The notes under the pieces were generated by a model. That model did no database searches. It was given only the letters and a program-made list of their open reading frames with translations, and was not told where the DNA came from. Below are positions 30,781 through 39,537 of a stretch of DNA of 64,000 nt, piece after piece. Position numbers and translations under genes: made by a program. Source of the stretch: Cupriavidus taiwanensis (lineage in GTDB: Bacteria; Pseudomonadota; Gammaproteobacteria; Burkholderiales; Burkholderiaceae); contig NZ_LT984803.1 of the NCBI RefSeq assembly GCF_900250115.1, forward strand, positions 2,073,583-2,137,582, written 5' to 3'. How positions within the stretch are numbered: the first letter of the stretch is position 1; each line of letters begins with the position of its first letter.

Positions 30781-31973
30781 GCGATCACCTTGCGCGCGCG
30801 CAGGTCGGCGATGGCGGCGTCATCGAAGCCGGCCTGCTTCAGCACCGCATCGGTATGCTCGCCCAGCGCGGGCGCGCGGTCATGGATGGCGCCGGGGCTG
30901 GCCGACAGCTTGGGCACCACGCCCGGCACCTCCACGGTCAGGCCGCCTGCGGAAGTGACCGACTCGATCACGCCGCGGGCGCGATAGTGCGGGTCTTCGG
31001 CGATGTCCTTGACGGTATAGATGCGGCCCGACGGCACCTGCGCGTCGCGCAGCACCGCCAGCGCCGACTCTACCGTCTGCGTGCGGGTCCAGTCGGCAAT
31101 CGCGGCATCGATCTCGTCGACGCGCGCCACCCGGCCGTCATTGCGCTCCAGCGCGGGATCGTCGGCCAGGTCGGCGCGGCCGATGGCGAGCATCATGCGC
31201 TTGAAGATGGCGTCGCCGTTGGCCGCCACCAGCACGTATTCACCGCTGGCGCAGGGATAGGCATTGGATGGCGCGATGCCCGGCAGCGCGCCGCCGGCGG
31301 GCTGGCGCACCGCGCCGAACGCCGAGTATTCCGGCAGCAGGCTTTCGCTCAGGTTGAACAGCGACTCGTAGAGCGCCACGTCGATCACCTGCCCTTCCCC
31401 GCCGCGCGCATCGCGCTGGTACAGCGCCAGCAGCACGCCCATGGCGCCATGCAGGCCGGCGATGGTGTCGCCTAGCGACAGGCCGGCGCGCACCGGCGCG
31501 CGGCCGGGCTCGCCGGTCAGGTGGCGCAGGCCGGCCATGGCCTCGGCCACCGCGGCAAAGCCGGGCTCGTCCTTCTTCGGCCCGGTCTGGCCGTACCCCG
31601 ACACGCGCAGCATGATCAGGCGCGGGTTGTCGGCATGCAGCACGTCCCAGCCCAGGCCCCACTTCTCCATGGTGCCGGGACGGAAATTTTCGATCAGCAC
31701 ATCGGCCTCGGCGGCCAGCTTGCGCACGAGCGCCTGGCCTTCCGGCTGGCGCAGGTCGATGCAGACCGATTCCTTGTTGCGCGACTGCGCCTCCCACCAC
31801 ACCGAGGTGCCTTCATGCAGCATGCGCCATTTGCGCAGCGGGTCGCCCTGTCCGGGCGGCTCCACCTTGATGATGTGGGCACCAAAGTCGGCCAGGGTCT
31901 TGGCAGCAAAGGGGCCGGCGATGAGTTGTCCGAGTTCGAGGACGCGAATGCCCTCAAGGATCTGTTGCGCCAT
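30777..31973 (-). CDS. Class III (CaiB/BaiF) CoA-transferase
   Basis: Class III enzymes move CoA between carboxylic acids; members include formyl-CoA transferase and succinyl-CoA:(hydroxymethyl)glutarate CoA-transferase. The 398-aa product has the N-terminal signature GIRVLELGQLIAGPFAAKTL and NKESVCIDLRQPEGQ. It also has LIENFRPGTMEKWGLGWD and the catalytic Asp in SLGDTIAGLHGAMGVLLAL (about residue 170). The C-terminal CoA-lid region is PHYRARGVIESV. It is the first enzyme gene of the cluster, with GGAGACACCC before its ATG. Coupling to the HMG-CoA lyase-like gene suggests it activates that enzyme's substrate. Confidence 0.88.
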   Translation of the reverse strand: MAQQILEGIRVLELGQLIAGPFAAKTLADFGAHIIKVEPPGQGDPLRKWRMLHEGTSVWWEAQSRNKESVCIDLRQPEGQALVRKLAAEADVLIENFRPGTMEKWGLGWDVLHADNPRLIMLRVSGYGQTGPKKDEPGFAAVAEAMAGLRHLTGEPGRAPVRAGLSLGDTIAGLHGAMGVLLALYQRDARGGEGQVIDVALYESLFNLSESLLPEYSAFGAVRQPAGGALPGIAPSNAYPCASGEYVLVAANGDAIFKRMMLAIGRADLADDPALERNDGRVARVDEIDAAIADWTRTQTVESALAVLRDAQVPSGRIYTVKDIAEDPHYRARGVIESVTSAGGLTVEVPGVVPKLSASPGAIHDRAPALGEHTDAVLKQAGFDDAAIADLRARKVIA

Positions 31974-32150
31974 GGGTGTCTCCGTGCGATGCGGCAGTCT
32001 TGTTGCAGTGCGGCAGCGCCATTGACTGGCTTGCCATACATTGCGTTCGAACGGAGTTTGCCCCAGCGCGGGGCCTGCCAGGAATCGGCAATCGGAGAAG
32101 CGGGCTTTCTCGGAACGCGAAAGGCTGCCTGCAGCCTCGGCGCGGGCGCG

Positions 32151-33056
32151 TCAGAACGGCGCGCGGTCCTTGCACAGGTGCGTGATCAGCAGCCGCGCCG
32201 ACACCGTCAGGCCGGCCGGATCGCGCAGCCCGATCAGCAGCGAGCGCCGCGCCCAGGCGTCCTGCAGCGTCACCAGCGACAGCCCCATCGACTTGACGTG
32301 CGGCTCGGCCGCGATGCGCGGCAGCACGCCCACCCCCAGCCCGGCCATCACCATGCGGCACATGGCGTCGAAGCTGCGCACCTGGATGCGCAGCCGGAAC
32401 GGCCGGTCGAGCCGGCTGCTTTCCTCGAGCAGGCGCGCGGCCAGCGAGGTTTCCTGCGGCAGGCTGACGAAATCGAACTCGAGCGTGTCGGCGTAGTGCA
32501 CCGGACCGCGCGCGGCGAGCGGATGGTTGGGCGGGGTGATGATGACCAGCTCGTCCTGGCGGTATTCGACCGTCATCAGCCCGGCGGCGGGCGTCCGGTC
32601 GGCGAAGATGCCGACGTCGGCGCGGTTCTCGACCAGCGCGGCAACGATGTCGCGGCTGTTCTGCTCTTCCAGCTCGATGCGGATGGTGGGATGGCGCTGC
32701 ATGAACGAGGCCAGGTCATCGGGCAGGAACTGCGTGATCGCCGAAGTGTTGGCGCATACGCGCACCTGGCCGCGCACCCCGCTGGCGTAGTCCGACATCA
32801 CACCGGCCATGCGCTCGACGTCCTGCAGGATGGTCAGCGCATGGTGGAAGCAGGCCTGTCCGGCCTCGGTCAGCTGCACGCCGGCGGCGTGGCGGAAGAA
32901 CAGCGGCGCGCCGACCGCCGTTTCGAGGTCCGATATGCGCTTGCTCGCCGCCGCCACCGCCAGGTGCGACTGGCGCGCGCCGGCCGAGATGCTGCCCTGC
33001 CGGGCCACGGCAACGAACAAGCCAAGCGTGACGAGATCGAAGCGGGCCAGGTTCAT
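32151..33056 (-). CDS. LysR-family transcriptional regulator
   Basis: The 301-aa protein has the N-terminal winged helix-turn-helix (LGLFVAVARQGSISAGARQS, then AAASKRISDLETAVGAPLFF) and a C-terminal periplasmic-binding-like effector domain (about residue 90 onward; FLPDDLASFMQRHPTIRIEL; GLGVGVLPRIA). It probably senses the substrate or CoA intermediate of the neighbouring CoA-transferase/lyase cluster and controls it. Unusually for LysR types, it is not divergent but lies upstream in the same direction, 177 bases before the CoA-transferase start. The ATG at 33056 is chosen; the frame to 33113 adds non-family residues. Confidence 0.85.
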   Translation of the reverse strand: MNLARFDLVTLGLFVAVARQGSISAGARQSHLAVAAASKRISDLETAVGAPLFFRHAAGVQLTEAGQACFHHALTILQDVERMAGVMSDYASGVRGQVRVCANTSAITQFLPDDLASFMQRHPTIRIELEEQNSRDIVAALVENRADVGIFADRTPAAGLMTVEYRQDELVIITPPNHPLAARGPVHYADTLEFDFVSLPQETSLAARLLEESSRLDRPFRLRIQVRSFDAMCRMVMAGLGVGVLPRIAAEPHVKSMGLSLVTLQDAWARRSLLIGLRDPAGLTVSARLLITHLCKDRAPF

Positions 33057-33132
33057 GGGAGCGGACGGAAAAATGAAAGCGGACGCGCCGGTGGCAGTGC
33101 CTGCGCCAGGCACGCCGGCCGGCGCGACGCGC

Positions 33133-33747
33133 TCAGAGGTTGCGGCGGTCCATCACCGCGCGGGCGATGGTGCCGGCATCGACATACTCCAGCTCGCCGC
33201 CCACCGGCACGCCGCGCGCCAGGCGCGACACCTTGAGGCCGCGCGCCTTGAGCATCTCGCCGATGTAGTGCGCGGTGGCCTCGCCCTCGCTGGTGAAATT
33301 GGTGGCGACGATGACCTCGCCGACCGGGCCGCCCAGCTCGGGCTCGGTGGCGCGCGCCAGCAGCCGGTCCAGGTGGATCTCGCGCGGGCCGATGCCGTCC
33401 AGCGGCGAGAGCCGTCCCATCAGCACGAAATACTTGCCGCGGTAGGTCAGGGTCTGCTCGATCATGACCTGGTCGGCCGGCGTTTCCACCACGCACAGCA
33501 CCGAGGCGTCGCGGCGGTCGTCCAGGCAGGTCTCGCAGATCTCCTGCTCGGTGAAGGTGTTGCAGCGCTGGCAGTGGCGGATATGGTCGGCCGCGCCGCG
33601 CAGCGCATCGCCCAGCTTGCGCGCGCCCTCGCGGTCGTGCTGCAGCAGGTGGTAGGCCATGCGCTGGGCGGACTTGGGCCCGACGCCGGGCAGCACCCGC
33701 AGCGCCTCGACCAGCGCCTGCAGCGAAGTCGGCGACGACGCTTTCAC
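33133..33747 (-). CDS. recR: Recombination mediator RecR
   Basis: RecR works with RecF/RecO to load RecA at single-strand gaps. The 204-aa protein has a helix-hairpin-helix near the N-terminus ([20 protein letters not shown]), a C4 zinc finger ([16 protein letters not shown]) and a Toprim domain ([36 protein letters not shown]). The start is GTG at 33747, supported by TAAGG upstream that includes the ybaB stop codon. The dnaX-ybaB-recR order is conserved in bacteria. Confidence 0.96.
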
Positions 33748-33754
33748 AATGGCC

Positions 33755-34087
33755 TTAGAACGGCAGCTTGAAGCCCGGGGGCAGCGGCAGGCCCGAGGTC
33801 ATCGAGCCCATCTTTTCCTGCGTGGTGGCCTCGGCCTTGCGCACGGCGTCATTGAAGGCCGCGGCGACCAGGTCTTCCAGCAGGTCCTTGTCCTCGCCCT
33901 CGGCCAGCAGGCTGGGGTCGATGGTGACGCGCTTGACGTCGTTCTTGCAGGTCATGACCACCTTGACGAGACCGGCGCCGGACTGGCCCTCGACCTCGAT
34001 CTGGGCCAGCTGCTCCTGCATCTTCTTCATGTTTTCCTGCATCTGCTGGGCCTGCTTCATCAGCCCGGCGAGTTGACCTTTCATCAT
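33755..34087 (-). CDS. ybaB: YbaB/EbfC nucleoid-associated protein
   Basis: YbaB/EbfC is a small dimeric DNA-binding protein that coats nucleoid DNA and influences gene expression. The 110-aa product has the diagnostic N-terminal coiled-coil helix ([20 protein letters not shown]) and [20 protein letters not shown], ending in [13 protein letters not shown]. Two consecutive ATG codons (34087 and 34084) follow AGGAG and either may be used. It lies 68 bases after dnaX and 7 bases before recR. Confidence 0.94.
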   Translation of the reverse strand: MMKGQLAGLMKQAQQMQENMKKMQEQLAQIEVEGQSGAGLVKVVMTCKNDVKRVTIDPSLLAEGEDKDLLEDLVAAAFNDAVRKAEATTQEKMGSMTSGLPLPPGFKLPF

Positions 34088-34155
34088 GATGGAATGCTCC
34101 TGGATTCGGTAAGAGTTCGGTGACGGAAATTCGGTAACGCCAGCCTGGCCGCCGG

Positions 34156-36489
34156 TCAGGCGGCGCGCGGCTGGATCGAGCCTGGCACGATCTGGCCGCC
34201 GAAGTCGCGCAGCAGCCCCTGCACGAAGGGATCGGCCTCGATCGCGGCCTCGGCCTGGCGCTGGCGCTCGGCACGGGCCTCGGCGTCGGCGGCGGCAGCG
34301 GTGACCGTGACCCCGCCGACTTCGCAGACCACGCGCACCGGCGCGCCGAGGTGGTCGCCCAGCGCCTGCTGCAGCCGCTCGGCCACGCCGTTCTCGCCCA
34401 GCGCCGCGACCGGAATGCGCAGGTGGAAGGTCCGCCCCACCACCTGCGTCAGTTCGCTCTGGTAAGCCAGCTGTTGCGCCAGGCCCTTCAGCGGCAGGCC
34501 GGCGGCCAGCACCGGCCAGTCGCCGGTAAAGGCCGGCGGGGTGCCGTCCTCGCCCGCGGCGGGCGGGCGCGGCGCGACCAATCTGGTCGACTCCGGCGCG
34601 GCCGGGGCCGGCGCCACGGCAGCGGACTCGCGCGCGGGCTCGGGCTCGCGCGCCTGGGACGGCGCCGGGCGCGAGGCGTTGCGCGGTGACGCGGCGCGCG
34701 CCGCGGGTTCGCTGAAACCGTAGTCGTTGTAGCCCGGATCGCTGTCATAGGGGCCGATGACCGGCAGGTCGGGCGGCAGTTCTTCCCACGGCGGCACATC
34801 GCTGCCACCGGCGACTTCCCAGGGCGGCACGGATTCTTGTTGCGGCCTGGCGGCCACGGGGCGCGCCGCCGGCGCTGCCGCCGGTGCGGATGGCTGCGGC
34901 GCCGCCGGCCGTGCAACCGGGGCCGGGGCCGCGGCGGGACGGCTCGCGGCCGCGGCCGCGGGTGCGCGCAGCGGTTGTGCCGGCGGCCGCTGCGCAGCGG
35001 TTGGCGCGGCGGGCATTGATGGCGCCGGCGCCTTGCGCGCGCCGCCGCGGGCAGCCGAAGCCTGGCGCGCGGCGGCCAGCGCCGCGGCCGCAGGCGACAT
35101 GGCGCCGCCTGCCGCGCGCGCCGGCGCGGGCTCGGCCGCTGCAGGCGCAGCCGCCGGCGCGGCCACGGGCGCGACTGGCGCAACCATGGACGGCACCAAG
35201 GCCGGCGCCGGTGTGGATTCGATAACGGATGCAGCCGGTGCAGCGGAGGCAGCCGGGGACGCCGGTGCAGCGGCGGCAGTCGCCGCGTGGCGTGCCTCGG
35301 CCGGTCGCGCCGCGGCCGGCGTGCCGGCACTGCGCGGTCGCGCGGGCGCTGCTGCTCCGCCGCCCTGCCCCGCGGTTGCGGTCGGCTCCGACGCCGGCCG
35401 GAACGCCAGCATGCGCAGCAGCGTCATGGTAAAGCCGGCGTACTCGTCTGGCGCCAGCGCCAGTTCGCTGCGGCCCAGGTTGGCGATCTGGTAGAACAGC
35501 TGGACTTCCTGCGCGTCGAACACGCCGGCCAGGCGCCGCACCTCGTCGGCTTCGGGCCATTCGTCCTGCACCGAGGCCGGCACGGCCTGCGCCAGCGCCA
35601 CCTTGTGCAGCAGCGAGCCGAGGTCCTGCAGCGCGCCGGCGAACGACAGGCTGCGGTCGCCCATGGCCTCGGCGATCGCCAGCATGGCGGCGCCGTCCTC
35701 GGCGGCCAGCGCATCCAGCAACTGCACCAGGTAGCTCTGGTCGATCGCGCCCAGCATGCCGCGCACGGCTTCCTCGGATACCTGCCCCGCGCTGTAGGCG
35801 ATGGCCTGGTCGGTCAGCGACAGCGCGTCGCGCATCGAGCCATGCGCGGCCTGGGCCAGCAGCCGCAGCGCGTTGCCATCGTGGGCAATGCCTTCCTGCG
35901 CCAGGATATGGTCCAGGTGCGAGACGATATGTCCCGGCGGCATCTGCTTCAGGTTGAACTGCAGGCAGCGCGACAGCACCGTGACCGGGATCTTCTGCGG
36001 GTCGGTGGTGGCGAGGATGAACTTGACGTGCCCGGGCGGCTCCTCCAGCGTCTTCAGCATGGCGTTGAAGGCGTGGTTGGTCAGCATGTGCACTTCGTCG
36101 ATCATGTAGACCTTGAAGCGCCCGGCGGTGGGAGCGTAGACGGCCTTGTCGAGCAGCTGCGCCATCTCGTCGACGCCGCGGTTCGAGGCGGCGTCCATCT
36201 CGATGTAGTCGACGAAGCGGCCGCTGTCGATTTCCTGGCAGGCCTTGCACTGCCCGCACGGCTCGGCGGTGATGCCGCCGCTGCCGTCAGCGCCGGTGCA
36301 GTTCAGGGCTTTGGCCAGGATCCGCGACAGCGTGGTCTTGCCGACCCCGCGCGTGCCGGTGAACAGGTAGGCGTGGTGCAGCCGCTGTTGTTCCAGCGCG
36401 TGCGTGAGCGCGCGGACCACGTGCTCCTGGCCGACCAGCGTGGTGAAATCCCTGGGGCGCCATTTGCGCGCTAGAACTTGATAACTCAT
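34156..36489 (-). CDS. dnaX: DNA polymerase III subunits gamma/tau
   Basis: DnaX is the clamp-loader ATPase (gamma) and replisome organiser (tau). The 777-aa product has Walker [10 protein letters not shown] (about residues 45-53), a zinc site (CTG...CGQCKACQ), Walker B with DEVHML, the sensor region [18 protein letters not shown] and domain III to about residue 370. An Ala/Pro-rich linker of roughly 270 residues follows, then a C-terminal tau domain (about residues 650-777) that would contact DnaB and the polymerase. It is longer than E. coli DnaX (643 aa) because of the linker. I see no obvious A-rich slippage site for making gamma. It is first in dnaX-ybaB-recR. Confidence 0.95.
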   Translation of the reverse strand: MSYQVLARKWRPRDFTTLVGQEHVVRALTHALEQQRLHHAYLFTGTRGVGKTTLSRILAKALNCTGADGSGGITAEPCGQCKACQEIDSGRFVDYIEMDAASNRGVDEMAQLLDKAVYAPTAGRFKVYMIDEVHMLTNHAFNAMLKTLEEPPGHVKFILATTDPQKIPVTVLSRCLQFNLKQMPPGHIVSHLDHILAQEGIAHDGNALRLLAQAAHGSMRDALSLTDQAIAYSAGQVSEEAVRGMLGAIDQSYLVQLLDALAAEDGAAMLAIAEAMGDRSLSFAGALQDLGSLLHKVALAQAVPASVQDEWPEADEVRRLAGVFDAQEVQLFYQIANLGRSELALAPDEYAGFTMTLLRMLAFRPASEPTATAGQGGGAAAPARPRSAGTPAAARPAEARHAATAAAAPASPAASAAPAASVIESTPAPALVPSMVAPVAPVAAPAAAPAAAEPAPARAAGGAMSPAAAALAAARQASAARGGARKAPAPSMPAAPTAAQRPPAQPLRAPAAAAASRPAAAPAPVARPAAPQPSAPAAAPAARPVAARPQQESVPPWEVAGGSDVPPWEELPPDLPVIGPYDSDPGYNDYGFSEPAARAASPRNASRPAPSQAREPEPARESAAVAPAPAAPESTRLVAPRPPAAGEDGTPPAFTGDWPVLAAGLPLKGLAQQLAYQSELTQVVGRTFHLRIPVAALGENGVAERLQQALGDHLGAPVRVVCEVGGVTVTAAAADAEARAERQRQAEAAIEADPFVQGLLRDFGGQIVPGSIQPRAA

Positions 36490-36609
36490 GGCGGCGATTG
36501 TAGCAAAAGGCGGCCCCGCTCCGGCCGCCCCGGCGCCGGTCCCGGCGTCTTTATCCGGCCCCGGCGCCGGCGGCCCGCGCCGGTGGCCGCCGGCGCCCTG
36601 CGGCGCGGC

Positions 36610-39102
36610 TCAGCCGCACTCGCCGACGTAGCCGCAATTGGCGCATTTGGCGCAGCCGTCGACCTTGTGCAAGGCGTGTGCGCCACACTCCGGGCAGGGC
36701 TTGCCGGTGCCAACGCCGGGCGCGCCCGGCGCGGCGCTGGCCGGCCCGGCAAGGTCCGCGCCGGGCGCCAGCTGCGCGCCGCCGTCGCGCTGCGCCAGCC
36801 GCGCGGCCAGCGCCGTCACCGGCACCTGGCCGCCGTCGGCATCGAGGAAGCCGCGCTTGATCAGGATGCGCTGCAGCGCATAGCCCAGCGCCGCGACCTC
36901 GGAATCATGGAAGCGCGGCACCTCGGTGCCGTCCTGGCGCACCAGCGTGCCATAGCGCACCGTGCCCTTGTCCCACACCACGTTGCGCATGTCGGCCAGC
37001 GCCTTGGCCACCGAGCCGCCCGAGCGCGCCACCATCGACAGCAGCCGCATGGTCGAGGTGATCCATTGCTGGCCCTCGCTGCGCTGGCCCGCCGGCATGA
37101 AGAACTCCACCGGGCGCTCGATCTCCACCGGCTTGCCGTCGGCGACGCCCGCCACGCGCATGAAGTTGACAGTCAGGTAGACGGTCTTGTGGCCCTCGTA
37201 GGTCAGGTATTCGACCTTGGACGTCACCCCTTCGAGGTCGCCCACCGGCCGGCTGCCGAACGGCCGCACCAGCGGATTGTCGTCGGCCGCCGGCGCCGTG
37301 GGCACGTCGGGCGCGGCGGGCGTCGCGACCGACAGCACCGCGCCCAGCACCGAGTTCGGCCGATACGTCGCCAGCCCCTTGAGGCCGGCCTTCCAGGCCT
37401 CCAGGTACAGGTTGCGGAAGGCTTCGTACGGATAGTCCTCCGGCACGTTGACGGTCTTGCTGATGCTTGTGTCGATGTACGGCTGTACCGCTTCGAGCAT
37501 CCGCATATGGTCCAGCGCCGACATCTGCAGCGCGGTGACGAAGGCGTCCGGCAGCAGCGCCATGTCGGCCCCCAAGTGACGGTAGAGCCGCCAGGCATGG
37601 TCCGCCACCTCGAAGCTGCGATAGCTGTTGTCCGGCATGCGCTTCCTGCGGTTGTAGGTCCACGAGAAAGCGGGTTCGATGCCGTTCGACGCATTGTCGG
37701 CAAACGCCAGTGTGATGGTGCCGGTGGGCGCGATCGACAGCAGGTGCGAGTTGCGCAGCCCATGGCGCCCGATGGCCTCGCGCACCGGCTCCGGCAGCCG
37801 GCTGGCGAAGCCGCTCTGCAGGTAGGCGCCGGCATCGAACAGGGGAAAGGCGCCCTTCTGCGCCGCCAGTTCCGTCGAGGCCAGGTAGGCCTCGTCGCGC
37901 ATGCGTTCCGAGATCCGCGCGGCCAGCTGACGCGCCGGCTCGGTGTCGTAGCGCAGGCCCAGCATCACCAGCGCGCTGCCCAGCCCGAGGAAGCCCAGCC
38001 CGACGCGGCGCTTGGCGTGGGCCTCGGCCCGCTGTTCGGGCAACGGCCAGAAAGTCACGTCGAGCACGTTGTCGAGCATGCGCGTGGCCACGCGCACCAC
38101 CTCGGCAAAGGCGTCGAAATCGAACGCGGCCTGCGGCGTGAACGGCTGGCGCACGAATCTGGTCAGGTTGATCGAGCCCAGGCAGCAGCAGCCGTAGGAC
38201 GGCAGCGGCTGTTCCGCGCACGGGTTGGTGGCCTCGATGCGCTCGCAGTAATAGAGGTTGTTGTCGGCGTTGATCTGCGACAGGAACAGGATGCCCGGCT
38301 CGGCATGGTCGTAGGTGGCCTGCATGACCTGGTCCCACAGGTTGCGCGCCGGCACGCGCCGGTACACCCACTGCCCGTCGTCGCGGCGGTACGCGCCGGC
38401 GGCGATCACGTCGGCGCCCGGCTCGGCCTCGTGCACCAGCTCGACCTCGGCGTCGGCCTGTACCGCCTGCATGAAGTCGTCGGTGACGCCGATGGAGATA
38501 TTGAAATTGCTGAGCTCGCCCTTGTCCTTGGCGTGTATGAAGCTTTCGATATCGGGATGGTCGCAGCGCAGCACGCCCATCTGCGCGCCGCGGCGCGCGC
38601 CGGCCGATTCCACCGTCGCGCACGAGGCGTCGAACACCTTCATGAACGACACCGGCCCCGACGCGCGCGAATGCGTGGCCCGCACCAGCGCCCCGGCCGG
38701 GCGGATCGCGGAAAAGTCATAGCCCACGCCGCCGCCGCGGCGCATGGTTTCGGCGGCCTGCGCCACCGCGGTGTAGATGCTGGGGCGGCCGTCGCGCGGC
38801 TCCGACACCGAATCGCCCACCGGCTGCACGAAGCAGTTGATCAGCGTCGCCTGGATGCCGGTGCCCGCCGCCGAATTGATGCGCCCGGCCGGCACGAAGC
38901 CGTTTTCCTGCGCCCACAGGAACCGCGCGCTCCAGGCTTCGCGCTGGTCCTCGGGCTCGGCCTGCGCCAGCGCGCGCGCCACGCGCTGCCTGACATCGGC
39001 GATGCTGCGCTCTTCGCCCTTGGCATATTTTTCGAGCAGGACTTCGCTGGAGATTTCCTGCGGCGCCAGCGCGCCGCGAATGATCTGGTCGTTTGCGTTC
39101 AT
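36610..39102 (-). CDS. nrdJ: Adenosylcobalamin-dependent (class II) ribonucleoside-diphosphate reductase
   Basis: This enzyme makes deoxyribonucleotides using a B12-generated radical, needing neither oxygen nor a second subunit. The 830-aa product has the reductase barrel ([24 protein letters not shown]; the radical-site region [25 protein letters not shown]). A C-terminal cysteine-rich module follows ([18 protein letters not shown], then [10 protein letters not shown]) typical of NrdJ, where cysteines re-reduce the active site. The ATG at 39102 is taken; GTG codons at 39117/39114 would add five residues. I see no cobalamin-riboswitch B12 box in the gap upstream. It is 120 bases upstream of dnaX on the same strand. 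Confidence 0.93.
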   Translation of the reverse strand: MNANDQIIRGALAPQEISSEVLLEKYAKGEERSIADVRQRVARALAQAEPEDQREAWSARFLWAQENGFVPAGRINSAAGTGIQATLINCFVQPVGDSVSEPRDGRPSIYTAVAQAAETMRRGGGVGYDFSAIRPAGALVRATHSRASGPVSFMKVFDASCATVESAGARRGAQMGVLRCDHPDIESFIHAKDKGELSNFNISIGVTDDFMQAVQADAEVELVHEAEPGADVIAAGAYRRDDGQWVYRRVPARNLWDQVMQATYDHAEPGILFLSQINADNNLYYCERIEATNPCAEQPLPSYGCCCLGSINLTRFVRQPFTPQAAFDFDAFAEVVRVATRMLDNVLDVTFWPLPEQRAEAHAKRRVGLGFLGLGSALVMLGLRYDTEPARQLAARISERMRDEAYLASTELAAQKGAFPLFDAGAYLQSGFASRLPEPVREAIGRHGLRNSHLLSIAPTGTITLAFADNASNGIEPAFSWTYNRRKRMPDNSYRSFEVADHAWRLYRHLGADMALLPDAFVTALQMSALDHMRMLEAVQPYIDTSISKTVNVPEDYPYEAFRNLYLEAWKAGLKGLATYRPNSVLGAVLSVATPAAPDVPTAPAADDNPLVRPFGSRPVGDLEGVTSKVEYLTYEGHKTVYLTVNFMRVAGVADGKPVEIERPVEFFMPAGQRSEGQQWITSTMRLLSMVARSGGSVAKALADMRNVVWDKGTVRYGTLVRQDGTEVPRFHDSEVAALGYALQRILIKRGFLDADGGQVPVTALAARLAQRDGGAQLAPGADLAGPASAAPGAPGVGTGKPCPECGAHALHKVDGCAKCANCGYVGECG

Positions 39103-39268
39103 GTATTGGTTCACCACGTGTGCGGGTTGGTGAATGGTCGGGCCAGCGCGGCCCGCATTGCCTGCGCCAGATCAACCGGGCGCCATGGCGCGGCCAATGA
39201 CCCGCGCGTGCCAAGGGCATTCGATGCAATTTCTGCGCGCGCCCGCGCTCTGGGGTACAATGCCGCTC

Positions 39269-39366
39269 GGACGGGCCTCCTCGCATGGTGGCGCGGTCAA
39301 CCTGGTCAGGTCGGGAACGAAGCAGCCACAGCCGTTTTCCGCCAGTGCCGAGGGTCAGGCTCGTCC
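39269..39366 (+). ncRNA. ffs: Signal recognition particle RNA (4.5S RNA)
   Basis: The 4.5S RNA binds Ffh to target nascent membrane proteins to FtsY and SecYEG. The conserved apical core GGTCAGGTCGGGAACGAAGC followed by AGCC is at 39304-39327. The ends GGACGGGCCT and AGGCTCGTCC pair over ten positions, allowing one G-U, to close one long hairpin of about 98 nt. The pair closing the GGAA loop reads G-C where E. coli has C-G, a compensatory flip. A good -10 (TACAAT, 39256-39261) ends 7 bases before the proposed 5' end; a weak TTCTGC lies further upstream. It lies between nrdJ and addA, both on the opposite strand. The exact ends are estimated from pairing. Confidence 0.93.
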
Positions 39367-39537
39367 ACCTCACACTTCCCTTCGGTAGCACCCCTTCCCT
39401 CCAGCCTGTCTATCGCGCGCGCCAGCGGCTCGCAGGGCAGTCCCTGTCACTTTAGTACAGCCGGGCCGCCATCGCGCGCGCCATGCGCCCCATTTTGCGC
39501 CGATTCCGCGGCCCTTGCCGGCGCGCCGCGCCGGCAT

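Noticed and set aside
34800..35400. Tandem-repeat or mobile DNA in the Ala/Pro-rich middle of dnaX
   Set aside because: The low complexity is a protein linker made of Ala/Pro codons in one intact frame, not a DNA repeat or insertion.
39103..39268. Cobalamin riboswitch upstream of nrdJ
   Set aside because: Looked for a B12-box-like sequence on the minus strand and saw none; the gap is also rather short for a full riboswitch.
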